A model generated the notes under the pieces. It did not search any database. It worked only from the letters and a program-made list of their open reading frames with translations, and had not been told where the DNA came from. The position numbers and the translations under genes were made by a program. From the NCBI GenBank assembly GCA_021521415.1, contig JAIQDT010005483.1:122798-186797 (forward strand): a stretch of 64,000 bases of DNA. Reading direction: 5' to 3'. Shown piece by piece: positions 34,748 to 46,823 of this stretch (position 1 is its first letter; each line of letters starts with the position of its first letter). This stretch comes from Bidens hawaiensis. Taxonomy: Eukaryota > Streptophyta > Magnoliopsida > Asterales > Asteraceae.

Positions 34748-35271
34748 TGTTACGAGGAAAAACCCTTGATCAATATGAGATTGCCGGTATAAAAACCCCG
34801 GTGATGACAATCATCTATCACCACTTTTATATATAAACAAAGAAGTGTAGTACAAGGCATGAGCTAAGACAGTGATTACAAGAGAGAATGCTAAGTGTGT
34901 GTGTGTGTGTGTTACAGGTGTGTATCGTATGTATATTCTACTGCCAGAGCCTCATTATATAGATAAAAATATAATTACTGAAATCCGTATTTTTTTAGCT
35001 TCCAATCAAGCCCATTTCTTTCACATAGCCGTTACATGATTTTACCACGTTGTTTAATGACTTTGATGGCGAAATAATATGTTGGACTTAGTCATTAGCC
35101 ATTTTACCTGCGTTAATATTAATATCATAAAGAGAACAATCATTAGTAATCAATAATAAGTACTGATGATCCTTAATCCTGACAAGATTTGGAACACATG
35201 CTAAGGATAACTAATCCAAAACATATGCTAGGATAATATATTCACAACATCAAATTTCTGAGCCCTAACAA
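34748..35271 (-). repeat. Tat-family LTR upstream of ZIP4
   Basis: Read on minus, it begins TGTTAGGGCTC and continues through blocks homologous to the nested Tat LTR at 53450 (GAAATTTGA, TTATCCT, CATATGTT, AGTTATCC, GTCAGGAT). It ends near 34748. A GT microsatellite lies at about 34893-34910. It is roughly half the length of the 53450 LTR. A matching polypurine-tract region lies on the high-coordinate side, so this is a 3' LTR remnant, not a solo LTR. Confidence 0.75.
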
Positions 35272-35475
35272 TTGCCCCAAAATGACGGTTGTGACAAGAT
35301 CATAGCTGTCATTTTTCCTTTAAATTCAAATCCCTGCAAAATATGTGAGATTTGGCATCCTAAAAATAATCATTTTACAGCTATAGGTTTTCATTGGGAA
35401 CTCCCCTTCCGGCTATATATATGTTGTCTCTTATTATTCACTCTTCATAAACTAGTGAAGCGAAAACCAGTTAAC
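35272..35475 (-). mobile_element. 3' internal end of a Tat element
   Basis: On minus, the sequence ending CATTTTGGGGCAAT directly before the LTR, and the preceding 180 bp (TATATAGC, GGGAAGTTC-like, AAATGACAGCT, GATCTTGTCACAAC), matches 62600-62791 in the nested Tat element. The similarity fades near 35475. The rest of that element is absent. Confidence 0.7.
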
Positions 35476-35509
35476 CTTCTTCTCTTCTTCTTTCTTTTAA
35501 TTTTATATC

Positions 35510-35776
35510 ATGTCGAAAAAACATATCTCTTTCTCTAAGAAACTGGATCCTGATGTTTTACAATCTCAAAACCTGCATACTCATCCGTCTTCCGAGATCT
35601 GTAAGCTCACAGCTTCAGAAATAGATAACCTAATTCCCCTTTTTCCGACCGGCTCTGTTTTCCGTCCCTTCGATTTTTCAAAGAGAGGCGATTATCATTC
35701 TCGGACGTGGGTTTGCTTTCTGTTTACCCGTTTCTCATCGGATATTGATGTGCGAAAAGCTATATATAAATATTAA
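35510..35776 (+). pseudogene. Truncated ORF of unknown function
   Basis: An ATG frame of 88 codons begins MSKKHISFSKKLDPD and includes TASEIDNLIPLFPTG, then ends at a stop soon after the sequence becomes AT-rich at about 35760. It looks like the N-terminus of a longer protein cut by later insertion. The style recalls plant 'gypsy-type transposase' N-termini, but no diagnostic motif is visible. Confidence 0.3.
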
Positions 35777-37290
35777 TAACTAATTCTCGCAATTCAACAC
35801 TAAGTCTTAAATTTATAAAACCAAACAATCCTAACTAAACTTCACACAAACGGCAAGTGTACCGGTCGCGTAGCAGCACAGTCTAATGGAAGTCCTGATG
35901 TCGAACACAAAGACACGTGAGAACGGCTCAGATAATTAACCCTAATCTAAGTCCTGCCTAAATAATATATTTATTTATCTTAATTATTTAAACTAACTAA
36001 ACTTAACTAACTTAACTTAGCTAACGGTGAAACTTAACGGAACTAACGATAATAAGAAAACGAATCACCTAGGTAAGATGACTTAACGGGTATAGGATGG
36101 TTCAGGTGCTAAAAAGAGTTTGAAACCGACGTCTAAAGATGAACTAAGATAGATGTAATCAAGGCAACTGGGTCCCTACGGTCAGTTTTACCAGAAAACC
36201 CTAACAACGTCTATTTAGCTTTTAATTTATGGTTGTTTAATTACGTACCTTAATGATTTATTACATGGTCCGTATCAAAATCACAATCCTCACTAAGGCT
36301 CGAGCTAATTACAAACCTTGGAAGAGAGGGGTAATTCAATATTAAGGATAAAATAACTCAACTTAAAAACTAACCTAGTCGATAGCTAGAAAACCGCACG
36401 TGGTCTCGCAACGGGTAACTAAATCAACTAAAGCAGAGAGATAAGCTAACCCCTAAGGTTTTGGTCCAACTCAAAGAGGATGATCCTGCTGACCTAAATG
36501 ATTCAAGAAACATAAACCCTAATGGCACGCGTCTACCACAATCAATCAACACACTCAGTATTAACCGAACTAGCAATTAACGACTGCACGAAACAAATTC
36601 ATGCAATAATCAACTACTCGGGGCTCATGCAACCTAAAATACATCTAATGGCAGCAAGTTTCATGGAATAATATCAAAAATTATGAACTTTACAATAACT
36701 AAACAATCAAACACGAAATCAACACCCGAAAAGTGATCAATCAACCGTTAAACATCAAACCTAAGCGATTCAAACAAATTTAGCCAACCATAATGAATGA
36801 ACAGTAGATAATAATGATAATTAAGCTCAAAGTATTCATTACAAACTGATTGGAACTTGTTTCAAAGTCTAAAACTCATAACGAACTCACAAACGTTAAA
36901 ACAAGCAAAACCGACAACCGGTTGATGAAACTCCGATCCGGAAGCTCCTCCTCCTTGGTATTTCGACTTTAGCAGATGTGATGGCTGGAAAGATGATTAA
37001 AAATCGTTCATAGGGTATAAACCCTTTATATATATGTTAAAACACCTTTTTCCTAATATAAAATAGATTAAAACAAGCCCACAAAGCCCGCTAGAAGACA
37101 AAACAGTCGTTTTTATGATTTATGGATGTTCTTGGCAGCCTTGGGACTTGATGGAATCCACCACATGCTTCTTGAATCGTATGACCTGGTCACGTAGCTC
37201 GGCCATGCCATTTTCTGACGTTTTTCGACATCCAGCTCGTTTATCTTCGTACGCGCGTACCGGCTTCATCCGAGCTTCGTTTTAGCTGAT
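35777..37290 (-). repeat. Non-coding repeat, possibly an Athila-like LTR
   Basis: About 1.5 kb without a gene. On minus, the stretch around 35860-35885 (CGACCGGTACACTTGCCG) and the block near 36170-36215 resemble sequences in Athila-type Gypsy LTRs as I remember them. TATTAATAAC occurs at one edge and in inverse at the other, but in AT-rich context, so I do not rely on it. Exact borders are not defined. Confidence 0.35.
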
Positions 37291-37299
37291 TCGTTATTA

Positions 37300-37965
37300 A
37301 TATATATATATTAAAAAGAGGATTGAATCCTCCTAAAAAAACTATTCAGCTTACTATTCAATTTTTAAATATTATATCACTAGCTATAATTCCATAAATA
37401 ATAATAATGGTTTTTATTTCCTTCATTTTACTTATTTTTTTCAACTAATTAAAAATATTTAACAAACTATATTTTTAAACACTAAACTTGAACAAGGGTC
37501 GGCTTTACATGTTTTATTTGTCGGTTAAATGATTTTCTTAGACTTTGTTTTCAAATTTTTTATAGTCCGTCTTTACAATAATCGAAACTTTTTTCATGAT
37601 TTAAAAATATTCTATCGTCGCATGGTTTTATATCCGTGTTTCAACGTTTAATACCTCACCTTCAAAATATTTTTTTTGGCTTACTAATTCATGTTTACGA
37701 ATTTGTGTTGACACCGCTGATACTAACCGAATTTGTGTTGGTTTGCAGATGTAACGTGCCATTTTTTTAGTTCTACATGTAATAATTTGTTGTATTTTGG
37801 CATTGACGGGTTTATTTCTTTTATTTAGTTTCGATGTCGTAACTTGATATAGACTGACTTCGCGTCAACTTGCAACGAGTTTATGGTATAACGTTTTTAC
37901 TTATGCTTTTTTGGTCAATTTAACGGTCCCGTCGTGAAGCGCGAGATCCTAATCCTAGTTTCATA
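37300..37965 (+). mobile_element. Possible non-autonomous Helitron
   Basis: The left edge reads TATATATTAAAAAGAGGATT, like many plant Helitron 5' ends. The right edge carries a CG-rich potential hairpin (CCCGTCGTGAAGCGCGAG, 37928-37945) followed some 10 bp later by CCTAGT, like the Helitron CTRR terminus. There is no coding capacity and no target duplication, consistent with Helitrons. Confidence 0.4.
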
Positions 37966-38349
37966 CAAACAAAAAGAGAAAATTATACCATTACTAGAAC
38001 TAGAGATGCACAATATCGGGTTTTTTTAAAACTCGGAACCGGTTCGAAACCTGTTTTTTTTATACCGGGTACAAAATGGGACTGGTTCCAGTCAGAAACC
38101 TGATCGGTTCCGAACCGACCCGATGGACTAAAAACCGGGTACACCGGGTTATTTTGAAATTTAAACAATATAGTCGTTAGGAACCGGTTCCAACGGCTAA
38201 ATAGCCGTTTTTGACCGTTGGAACCGGTTTTTTAACTATAAACTACTTACCCACATACTATATAGCAAGGCGTTTTGTATAATTTGTTAAACCACTTTCA
38301 AAACTCTAAAACACACTCTAAATCACAATTAAGCTTAAACCGACAAACG

Positions 38350-38622
38350 ATGGCAAGTAACGACGACGTTGTCATGGTGATCGAAACAACACGATGTCCC
38401 GAAGTTTGGGTTCATTACGATTTGTGTGTCATGACCGGCTCACAAGAGATGCCCCGGTGCAAGTACTGTTCGAAGTTTCTGAAAGCAGGGTCGAACTCCA
38501 CCTTACGCAAGCATATCAATAAATATTGTTGTGAGAAAAAAAAGTTGAATGCCAAGAAAGCGGAAGCGGGAGAGTCGTCCGGCTCTACAACTCAAGCACC
38601 TACCGCCGGTAACAACGCTTAA
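38350..38622 (+). CDS. Small BED zinc-finger protein inside hAT element
   Basis: A 90-codon intact ORF from an ATG at 38350, just downstream of TATA-like sequences (CTATAAAC near 38236, ACTATATAG near 38258). It encodes one BED finger: W near residue 20, the pair C38 and C41 (CKYC), then NSTLRKHI with H56 and C61, and a Lys/Ser/Thr-rich tail. AATAAA lies near 38719. There is no catalytic or dimerisation domain. It resembles the BED segment of the converging transposase at NSTLRKHI. It could bind the element ends and act as a repressor or helper; that is inference. The intact frame beside a decayed transposase is notable. Confidence 0.7.
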   Translation: MASNDDVVMVIETTRCPEVWVHYDLCVMTGSQEMPRCKYCSKFLKAGSNSTLRKHINKYCCEKKKLNAKKAEAGESSGSTTQAPTAGNNA

Positions 38623-38920
38623 TCGTTGTAGAACGCCTGATTAAAACGATGGACGCTGTTTTTTAGTTTAAGTTGTTATGTTTAGTATCGTCATGTTTGT
38701 AATATGTGTTGTTTATATAATAAAATGTTCGTCGTCGTTATTGTAATCAATTGATAAGGCAACAAAAAATAAAACATGCTAATAAGAAATAAAAGATTAC
38801 TAGTAAAAAACAAAGCAAAGCTAGTTAATAAACATAGCAAAACTTAAATATTACTTAAAATTTGATCGTGTTACAAATTATATACTAAAACAAATAAAAC
38901 ATTACAAGTCTTCTTAGTCT

Positions 38921-40884
38921 TCACTCTTCACCCTCGTCTTCTTCACCACCCGAATTCTCGGAAGAAAGCCTGTCCTCCACCTCATCCTCATGAATAGAAC
39001 GCTCTATTGGTATTTCGTCTTTGAAGTTTTCCTTGTGTTGTACACGATCTACCAAATCCAAATGGTCCTTTAGGCAAATGCAAACCTCTAGAAACTCTGG
39101 AGTTAATTTTGTTCGTCGCATTGATAATACCCTCCCACTAAGAGAAAAAAACCGATTCGGAAGCAACTGTTGAGGCTTGCACGGCAAGCAAATCATGAGC
39201 CATGACGGATAGAATAGGAATTTCATTTTGTTTTCCTTTCCACTAAGCCAACAAATCAATATTGCGAATTTCGTCGACCGTTGCGCCCTCAACATAGTTT
39301 GCTCCACTATATCGACCAAGTTTGCTAGTTGGTGTGTTTCCTTTTTGCCTCTTAGATGCTGATTCACGAACTGCATTCATCAAGTTTATAAGTTTGCCCA
39401 TGCACGGCCTACCAGTCGTTGTTGCCTCACAAAAGACGATCTCATGCTTGGACCATAAATTTGAAAATAATGGTCATAAAGGTCTTGAAGGTGTTTGTTA
39501 AACTTTTCCTTCGCTTCCGTCGACAACTTTGGGCCGATCTCGTGCATTTCCATGTTGTCGAATATTTCCTCGATCAATGTCTCAACCCCATTAACATTCC
39601 AATAGGGGTTTAAAGCGGCGGCATAAGTAAAGACCGGCGGTATGTTTTCAAAATATTTTAAGAACTTTTAATTCATTACCGCAACAATATTCTTGAATAG
39701 TTTGTTCTTCTCCTCAAACTCTCTAAAAGTAGAAGACATGTTGTACAATTCTTGCAAAACCCAACAACTAATAGGATAATAAACTCCCGATAACTTAGTT
39801 GTTGAGGTTTTGAACACATCAAGATACTCCAACAAAAAACCGACATGGACCCAAACACTTTCGGGAACCATATCGGTTTCGCGTACATCAACAAGATTGT
39901 TATGAAAACATTGTAGAGTTTGGCGTTGGGCAAAAGCACACTTGAGCATATGACAAGTTGAGTTCCAACGGGTTGGAACGTCCCAATTCGGCCCCAAATA
40001 TTTTCTTTCAACCGATTTGCAATAGTTCTTATATTCTAGATGTCTTCTTTTACCACTTTTGAAAACATCTTGTAACATAAGTATAAAGAAACTTAAATCT
40101 TGACAAATGTTTTCATTGCTGAGACCTTGTTGAACAACCAAGTTGATGATATGTGTAACACATCGAACATGAAAAAAATCCCCATAACAAGGTGGTGAAT
40201 ATTTAATGATAAATTTTTCCGCCGCCTTTGTATTGTTTGATGCGTTGTCAAACAAAATCGAAAATATTTTATTTTTCAAGTTGTAAGTCGTCATAACTTC
40301 ATCAACCAATTCAAACATTTTTTCGGCAGTATGTGGGAACGGGAAGTTTTCAAAAGCGATGGTGCGTTTCATCAATTGCCATGTCATCGGATCAACCCAA
40401 TGAGCGGTGACACATATGTATGATTCGGGTAACCCGTGTGGTGCCGACCAAACATCGATAGTTAAACTAACCATCGATTCTAAAGTATTAAAAACTCGGT
40501 TAACTCTTTTTTTGCACACTCCCACAACTTGATACAATGACGTCTTAGTGTAGTACGACTTACATGTGTGTATCGCGGTTGTAGAGTTTCTCGAATCAAC
40601 GAAGTCAACTCCGGGTTGTCAAACAGGTTAAACGGCAAACCTTGTTGAATAACGAACTTTGTCATTCTATCTTGAACTTGGTTCGTGCTGTAACGAAATA
40701 GTGTACCATCTTTACCCAAGTCCACTTGGTCGGTTGCGCGAACGCCTTTCAAGGCCTTGCAAAATGGCCTCTCGATATGCTTTCTCAAAGTCGAGTTTGA
40801 ATCGTGCTTTAAAAAAGTTCCACAAAGTTTGCATCAAGCCTTCTGATCACCTTCGATAGTGATAACCAAATCCCAATTCTTCTA
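38921..40884 (-). pseudogene. hAT transposase pseudogene with BED finger
   Basis: On minus, homologous to the 683-residue transposase at 26472 along nearly all its length. A BED finger CKLCGTFL..NSTLRKHI lies at about 40835-40765; SLTIDVWSAPH keeps the first catalytic Asp, LFDNASNN the second, and TRWNST follows; the C-terminal ASTVASESVFSLSGR is present. Frame breaks occur near 40500, 39665, 39385 and 39200, and a TGA-like stop precedes the BED cysteines. N-terminal sequence beyond the WDLV motif is unrecognisable. Several lesions make it non-functional. Confidence 0.92.
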
Positions 40885-41310
40885 ACCAGAACTACAATGA
40901 TTTAATTGACACAGAACGTCACCATTAAATCACAAATTGAGGGTTCAGATTTTCCAAAACTTAATTTTGTATATGTTTAAAAAAAATGATAAAGATGTAT
41001 ACAGAACTTTATCTTCCTAAAATGAAAAAAAAAATATATGTTAACGCCAAACATTGAAGCGACCTTATATACTTTGGGCAGTTGGGTCAATTTCAACAGT
41101 TCATAAACACAACCAACAGAAAAGTGCATATATTTGAGGATTACACGACTCCAGTATCACCTAACACAACCAGTTTTAAAACTAAACACAACCTTAACAT
41201 ACTTTTAGTCACAATATTAATACAGTAAAACATCTGATTAGTCCAACAAGGTGGGTTAACTCCTAGAAGTTAAAGACAAGTCGAAAGTCTTGTCACCATT
41301 TCCTACAACT
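40885..41310 (-). other. 3' flank of the FRIGIDA-like gene
   Basis: No gene. It should contain the 3' UTR and polyadenylation region of the minus-strand gene that ends at 41311. Confidence 0.5.
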
Positions 41311-43654
41311 TTAGTGCAGATACGGGGCCTGGTACTGGTAACCGGTTGCAAAATAGTGACCATGGTTAGGAGCCATGTTGTAAGCCGGTGCACCCATATA
41401 CTGAGGAATGTGAGTCTCAACTGGAGCCGGGTAGCCATAGGTTCTGTTGTCATACACGTATTGCGTTGGTGGTCCATACCTGTTATCTGTCATCCTAGTA
41501 CCATAGAAGTTCTTGTCAGCAGCAAAGTTAGAGTTGTTTCGGGGTGTAATGATGCCATTGGCTCGGGGTCTTTTGGGTTGAGGTTTTGCAACTTCTGTGG
41601 CTCGTTTTTCGTCAGCTTTTGCTTTCTCAAGCTGAAGGATCCTTTTTTGAAGCGGGCCCAGTGGGTATGCGTCTTCAAGCTTGTGGTCTTCAATAGACTT
41701 GATCACAGCCTTTAGTGCATGCAATTCTCTCTCGCTGACATCATTCTACAATTTGAATATTTAAACATATTAATGTAAAGTAATTCACGAGTATCATACA
41801 AAAAGTTAAGTTATAAAATGAGGAACAAACCTGTGCGGATGGAGACATGTTTGCTGATTTGATGGCTGATGGGACCCGCCTTGACTCGGTCAAATATGAT
41901 TTCAATATTGAAACTGGAGAGAACTGTTTAGTGAGCTCAAATGCAAATGCTAGGTTAACAGCATCAATATGCCTTCCACTATTCACCAACACATCAATTA
42001 CACCTAACAAAAAGATAATATAAGAAAAGGAAGCAATGACTCAAAAGTTAAACTTACAAATTCTCACAATTTGGATATAAACTTGGTAATCTTGTTTTTC
42101 ATCAAAACAGAGTTAAGATTAGTTTTGTAATAATATAACTTGCATAATCATATTTAACACATTCTTTTTTATGAAAGTTAAAAAATAAAATAAAAATATG
42201 CTTGTGGGTCAACCCGCTTTGACCTGCCCATATTGTTTCGATATGAGAAAAAGGCTTGTAAATGGGACATGTCCGTGTTCATTTGTTTAACTCTAACCAA
42301 ACAAACAATCCAAACAATTAAACAAATAGGGTTTTCCTGTCCGTGTTCGTTAAGAAAATGAGTGTGTTCGCACCCGTTTAATAATAGTATAAACAGAGAG
42401 TTCACAACCATAAACAAACACAAACGAACAAAAATAACCAAACATAGGTGAACAAACATAACCCAGCAAACACCCATTGATATAAAACATGAGCATCAAT
42501 TCAATTTGCCTGGCCTAAAACATTAATAAAACTGGACTCAATTGTATTGTGTTTAAAAAGTTTAACTGAATATATACAAACATATATGCACGTAAATGAA
42601 TGAACATAAACAAACGGACAAGACATTTTGTTCATGTTCGTTCATTTATAAACGGTTTATCAAGCGTTCTGTTCTTTAATAAAAACATACCTGGTATCTT
42701 GTCTGACAACCCAAGGAAGCGGCATAGATCAGCAGTCTGGCGGCGCCGACACACCATCGGTATCAATTTAGCCAAATCTTCTTGAGAATATTCAGAATCA
42801 ATGCCAAAAGTAGCCACAAGTTGCAAGAAAGCATGAGCTTCCAAAGAGTTCCCATTACTAGCATCCACATCAAGATCATCCAACTTTGGTTTCCATTCAT
42901 CAGCAATAGCCCGAGCCCGTTCCTTGACGTCTTTAGAAACAACCTTTGAAGCATACTTGTCACCTACATTTGTTAGCAAAATGCTAAAACATTCCATTAG
43001 CATAATGCACGTCCTTCTTTGACCTAAAAGGTTGGAATATTTCTTCACGTCCTCTGATGACATGTAGAATCCAGTTAAGGAATCCAAAACCAGACCACCG
43101 GGATCCGTTGAAGCCTTCAATGCAATCGGGATCTCCTCTTTGATAGAAGAAAGATTCTTCCGGTTATCTGATATGAATGTGTGGAGTCCTTTTGCATCAT
43201 TCTCTTCACATAACTTGGCAAGTTGAGGGTTTGATAACGCCTTCATATCGCTTTCAGATAACTTTTCAATATCAACAATATCTTCTTCAACAACGGGATC
43301 GGCTTCAGTGATTCCATTCATGCGCCTGTTAATGGCAGCAACAGCAGCGTCTCGTTTATCTTGGAGTCGTTCCAGTGATGCTTCTTCTTTGGCGGTTACA
43401 GCTGCCTGACGTTTCTCGAGAATATGTCGGGATTGAGTTGTTTTTAGCTCAAATTCTCGTTCTTGGTCTTCCAGCTCGGTAAAACGCCTTTTCAAGGACT
43501 TCTCGAGTCCATGAAAATGGTCCTCAATTTGTTTCCATTTGAGGTTAAGGGTTACGGCTCGGTAACTTTCCAGCTCAGCGAATGCTCTCTGCAGTTGTTG
43601 GATCTTAGAGGTTGTTGACTCTAGGAGTGAGGCAACAGATTTTGCATCTTCCAT
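41311..43654 (-). CDS. FRIGIDA-like protein, FRL4 type, three exons
   Basis: Exons on minus with GT-AG borders: 43654-42691, 42003-41831 and 41745-41311. They join in frame to about 523 codons, close to the roughly 530 of FRIGIDA-like 4a/4b. The N-terminal third is a charged coiled coil (residues about 5-105, with AFAELESYRAVTLNLKWKQ). The central FRIGIDA domain includes LSNPQLAKLCEENDAKGL, YASKVV.., AHAFLQLVATFGI and LCRFLGLSDKIPG. Exon 3 encodes a basic linker (KPQPKRPRANG, possibly nuclear-targeting) and a Tyr/Pro/Gly-rich tail. FRIGIDA relatives act in the nucleus and are linked to flowering control in Arabidopsis; the role of the 4-type proteins is less defined. The ORF is undamaged. Confidence 0.93.
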
Positions 43655-44290
43655 GGTGTTGTAGAAACTGAAAATAAGCCAACAACAGTATGAATGTGTT
43701 TAAATACATCAAAGGAAAGGAAGCCTCAATTCTTGAAAACTTTTATAATGTTAAAGATGTGGAAAAGTGACCTAAAATGACCTCTTTCAACAAGAACAGG
43801 AAAACTGTTTACGAGATCTACACCAAAGACCAAAATGTAAATAAAACAAAAAGATGATAATGAATGATGCAACACAGCCAGTAAGAGATCTATCTAGTAC
43901 AAAAACCCTAACCCTAAGAGTAAAAGAAAAATAATAAGAAAACGATGAATGATAATCGTAATCACTGAATGAACATACCAACAGGAAGTTGGTAAAATAA
44001 AAACCCTAATTTGGGTAGAAAAGTGGTTGGATCTGAAATGGAGTGGACTTACCGGAGGAGGCGAATCGGAGAGTCGTGTTCTAAGGCATTTGGGGGGGGG
44101 GGGAAGAAACAAAGAAATAATGAAGGCGGCTTCGGATGAGATGGGGAAGAAACAAAGAAATAATGAAGGCGGCTTCGGATGAGATGAGATGAGATGGGTA
44201 GCAACCAAATACTCTCTTCTCTTTCCTCTTTTCTTTTCCAGACATTTTGCTTCCGCCACACTCATCTTTGCTATTGCCAATATTCATTAA
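43655..44290 (-). promoter_or_regulatory. 5' UTR with intron of the FRIGIDA-like gene
   Basis: The ATG context CACCATGG at 43654 is preceded by an acceptor-like TTTTCAG (exon begins at 43667). A donor-like CGGTAAGT lies at 44052, so a 385-bp 5' UTR intron is likely. The upstream untranslated exon (44053 to about 44280) contains a run of 11 G on plus (about 44091-44101) and a tandem duplication of 43 bp (44101-44186). Confidence 0.6.
44101..44186. repeat. 43-bp tandem duplication in a 5' UTR
   Basis: Two identical-looking copies start GGGAAGAAAC at 44101 and 44144 and end in GGATGAGATG. They lie directly after a G-run. Confidence 0.9.
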
Positions 44291-44489
44291 TTAAACTAAC
44301 ATAATCTACTTTCGTTAATGACTTTGGTTGTTTCAAGATTATGGCTCCGTATATAAATTACACCATTTACTTTATCTTACTTCACTCTGTCTTAATTAAC
44401 AAATTTTCCTTTTAACTTTTCTTGTCACTCTTTATTTAATTGTAAAATTGATTTTAAATTATTATGTATGTATATAGGATTTTAAAACT

Positions 44490-46725
44490 TGTTAATCCTA
44501 TATATATATATATTTATATATATATATATATGATTGAGATAATGTGAAAACTATTTTAAAATTGAGAAGTTTGAAAACAATTATAGATCATAAAAAACCC
44601 AAAAATAAAAAAAAGTAAAAAAACCAAAAATTCTTATTTATCATCCCGGTTCATAAAAAAAAGTCCCGGTTTAGCTAAATTATACATATATGGATATGTA
44701 CATACATGTTTTTATACATATATGTATAATTTAAGGTAAATGATAATGTACATAAGTGTACATTACGTAACTAGAGATTAAATAAAATTATACACATGTG
44801 TATAATACAAAGTTTTTTTATGAAACCGGAATGAAATATAAGAATTTTGGTTATTTTACTTTTTAAAATTTTTTGTTTTTTTTGTTTTATAACTTTTTTA
44901 AATATTTTTTAGAGGTTTTTTTAGTGGTCTAAAATGGTTCTCAAAGTTCTCAATTTTCAAATGATTCGCTTAGGATCCTTACTATATATATATATATGGG
45001 TGGAATCTAGAGAGAACTAGAGAACTAGTAAGGAATTATTTTTAACTATTTTAAAAAAATTATTTTGTGATTTTTTTTCTTTCCTTCTTCTAATAAGATG
45101 ATATTGTTCTTAAAAAAACAAAAAAAAACGTCGATCTAATGCGTATGTGCATTAATGTGTATTGTATATATAAAATAGTGTTTTATTGCATATAATACAA
45201 CACAAATACATTATCTAAATACACACTATTGAATATATGCAAATACGGCACTAATAATTGTATGCAAAACACATTATCGCATATATGTAATACAACACTA
45301 ATGCACATATGCACTATATCGATTTTTTTTTAATTTTTGTATATAATATAACACTATTGCAAATATACAATACAAACAACTATATATATGTTATTCAACA
45401 TTATTTCAAATATCAAATGCACACTATTGCACATATGCATTATAAAAAAAGTCGGTGTATTGCATATATGCATTACTTGTTATTTTTTTAATTTTTTTAT
45501 TTTTTTAATTTTTATATTTTTTTGTTGTGAAGAATAACAACATATAAGAAGGATGAAAGAAAAAAAAATTTAAAAATATTTTTTTTAATTAAATTAAATA
45601 TATTTCATTATTAGTTCTCTAGTTCTCTCTATAAAAAAGAGTTCTCTCATGATCCTCTCCTATTTATATATATATATATATATCCCACTCTTCTAATAAA
45701 GTAAAATACTGGCGATGATGTGTCAAGCCCGTATTTTTTCTTGATCTAATTTTCTTTCCAAAAGCTTAATATTTTCCCTCGTTCATTCTAAGTAAATAAA
45801 TCCATTGATCAAATAAAATATACTACCAAAATTATTGGATTTGAAATTAATAATATACTTAGTATTTGATGATAAATTAGCTTAACATATAAATGAGATG
45901 TTATAACCCGGTTTAAAGATATTTGGGTTTGGTGAGACCCATAATCCAGTTATAAAATTGTTTTTTAATTATAAATACTATATATCCTTTTTAAAGAAAT
46001 CAAGTATTAATTTTTAGTATATCCCTATTTTATAGGATTTTCATATCAAATATTTGGTGAGATTAATTTTTAATTTAATGAGATTTTATAACCCGTTTAA
46101 GGAATATCTGGGTTTGGTAAGACCCATACCCGTGAATTTGGGTCAAATGCATGAGAAGCCTTCATTTACAAATAATGCAATCTGGTGGCTTGAGAGAATG
46201 TAGGGAGCAACCAGAGAGCTTTTAAAGCATTCGTTTATACATATTACTAGTTTTTATCCCTTGTATTACGGGGGTTGCTTTATATTTCTAATATTTATTT
46301 ATTTATTTTTTGAATTTTTATTTTTTTAATTGTATGAAAGTTAATAATATACTTATGGTTTGATGATAAATTGTTTCACAAATAAATGAAATGTTATAAC
46401 CCGGTTTAAAAGCTATATGAGTTTGATGAAACCAAAGATCCGTTTATTTTTTATTATAAAATTGGTTTTTTAATTATAAATATTATATATCTTTTTTAAA
46501 TGAATCAGATATTATAGGATTTTTATATCAGATATTTGGCGAGATTAGTTTTTAATTTAATTAGATGTTATAACCCGTTTAAGAAATATCTGGATTTGAT
46601 GAGACTTATACCCGTGAATTCGTGTCAGATGCATGAGAAGCCTCCAATTAAAAATCAAGCAAATCTGGTGACTCCAAAAAAAGGGGGAACGACCACATCG
46701 CGACACATAAGAATTTTATGGTTTC

Positions 46726-46823
<98 letters not shown>

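Larger units (their letters stand above)
38001..40884. mobile_element. Decayed two-gene hAT element
   Basis: The left end is TAGAGATGCA preceded by ACTAGAAC (37993-38000), with GGAACCGGTT motifs inside, as in the intact element at 26012. It holds an intact BED-finger gene on plus and a broken transposase on minus, converging. At the right, ACCAGAAC (40885-40892) matches the left flank at 7 of 8 bases, yet transposase homology runs up to that point and no GGAACC subterminal repeats are present, so the true right end is uncertain or deleted. Confidence 0.7.

Noticed and set aside
35760..37300. Inverted TATTAATAAC at the two edges as terminal repeats of a DNA transposon
   Set aside because: The match is about 10 bp in very AT-rich DNA, with no target duplication.
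46536..46820. ORF ending in alternating Tyr and Ile
   Set aside because: It is a translation of the (TA)n tract with no protein-like start.
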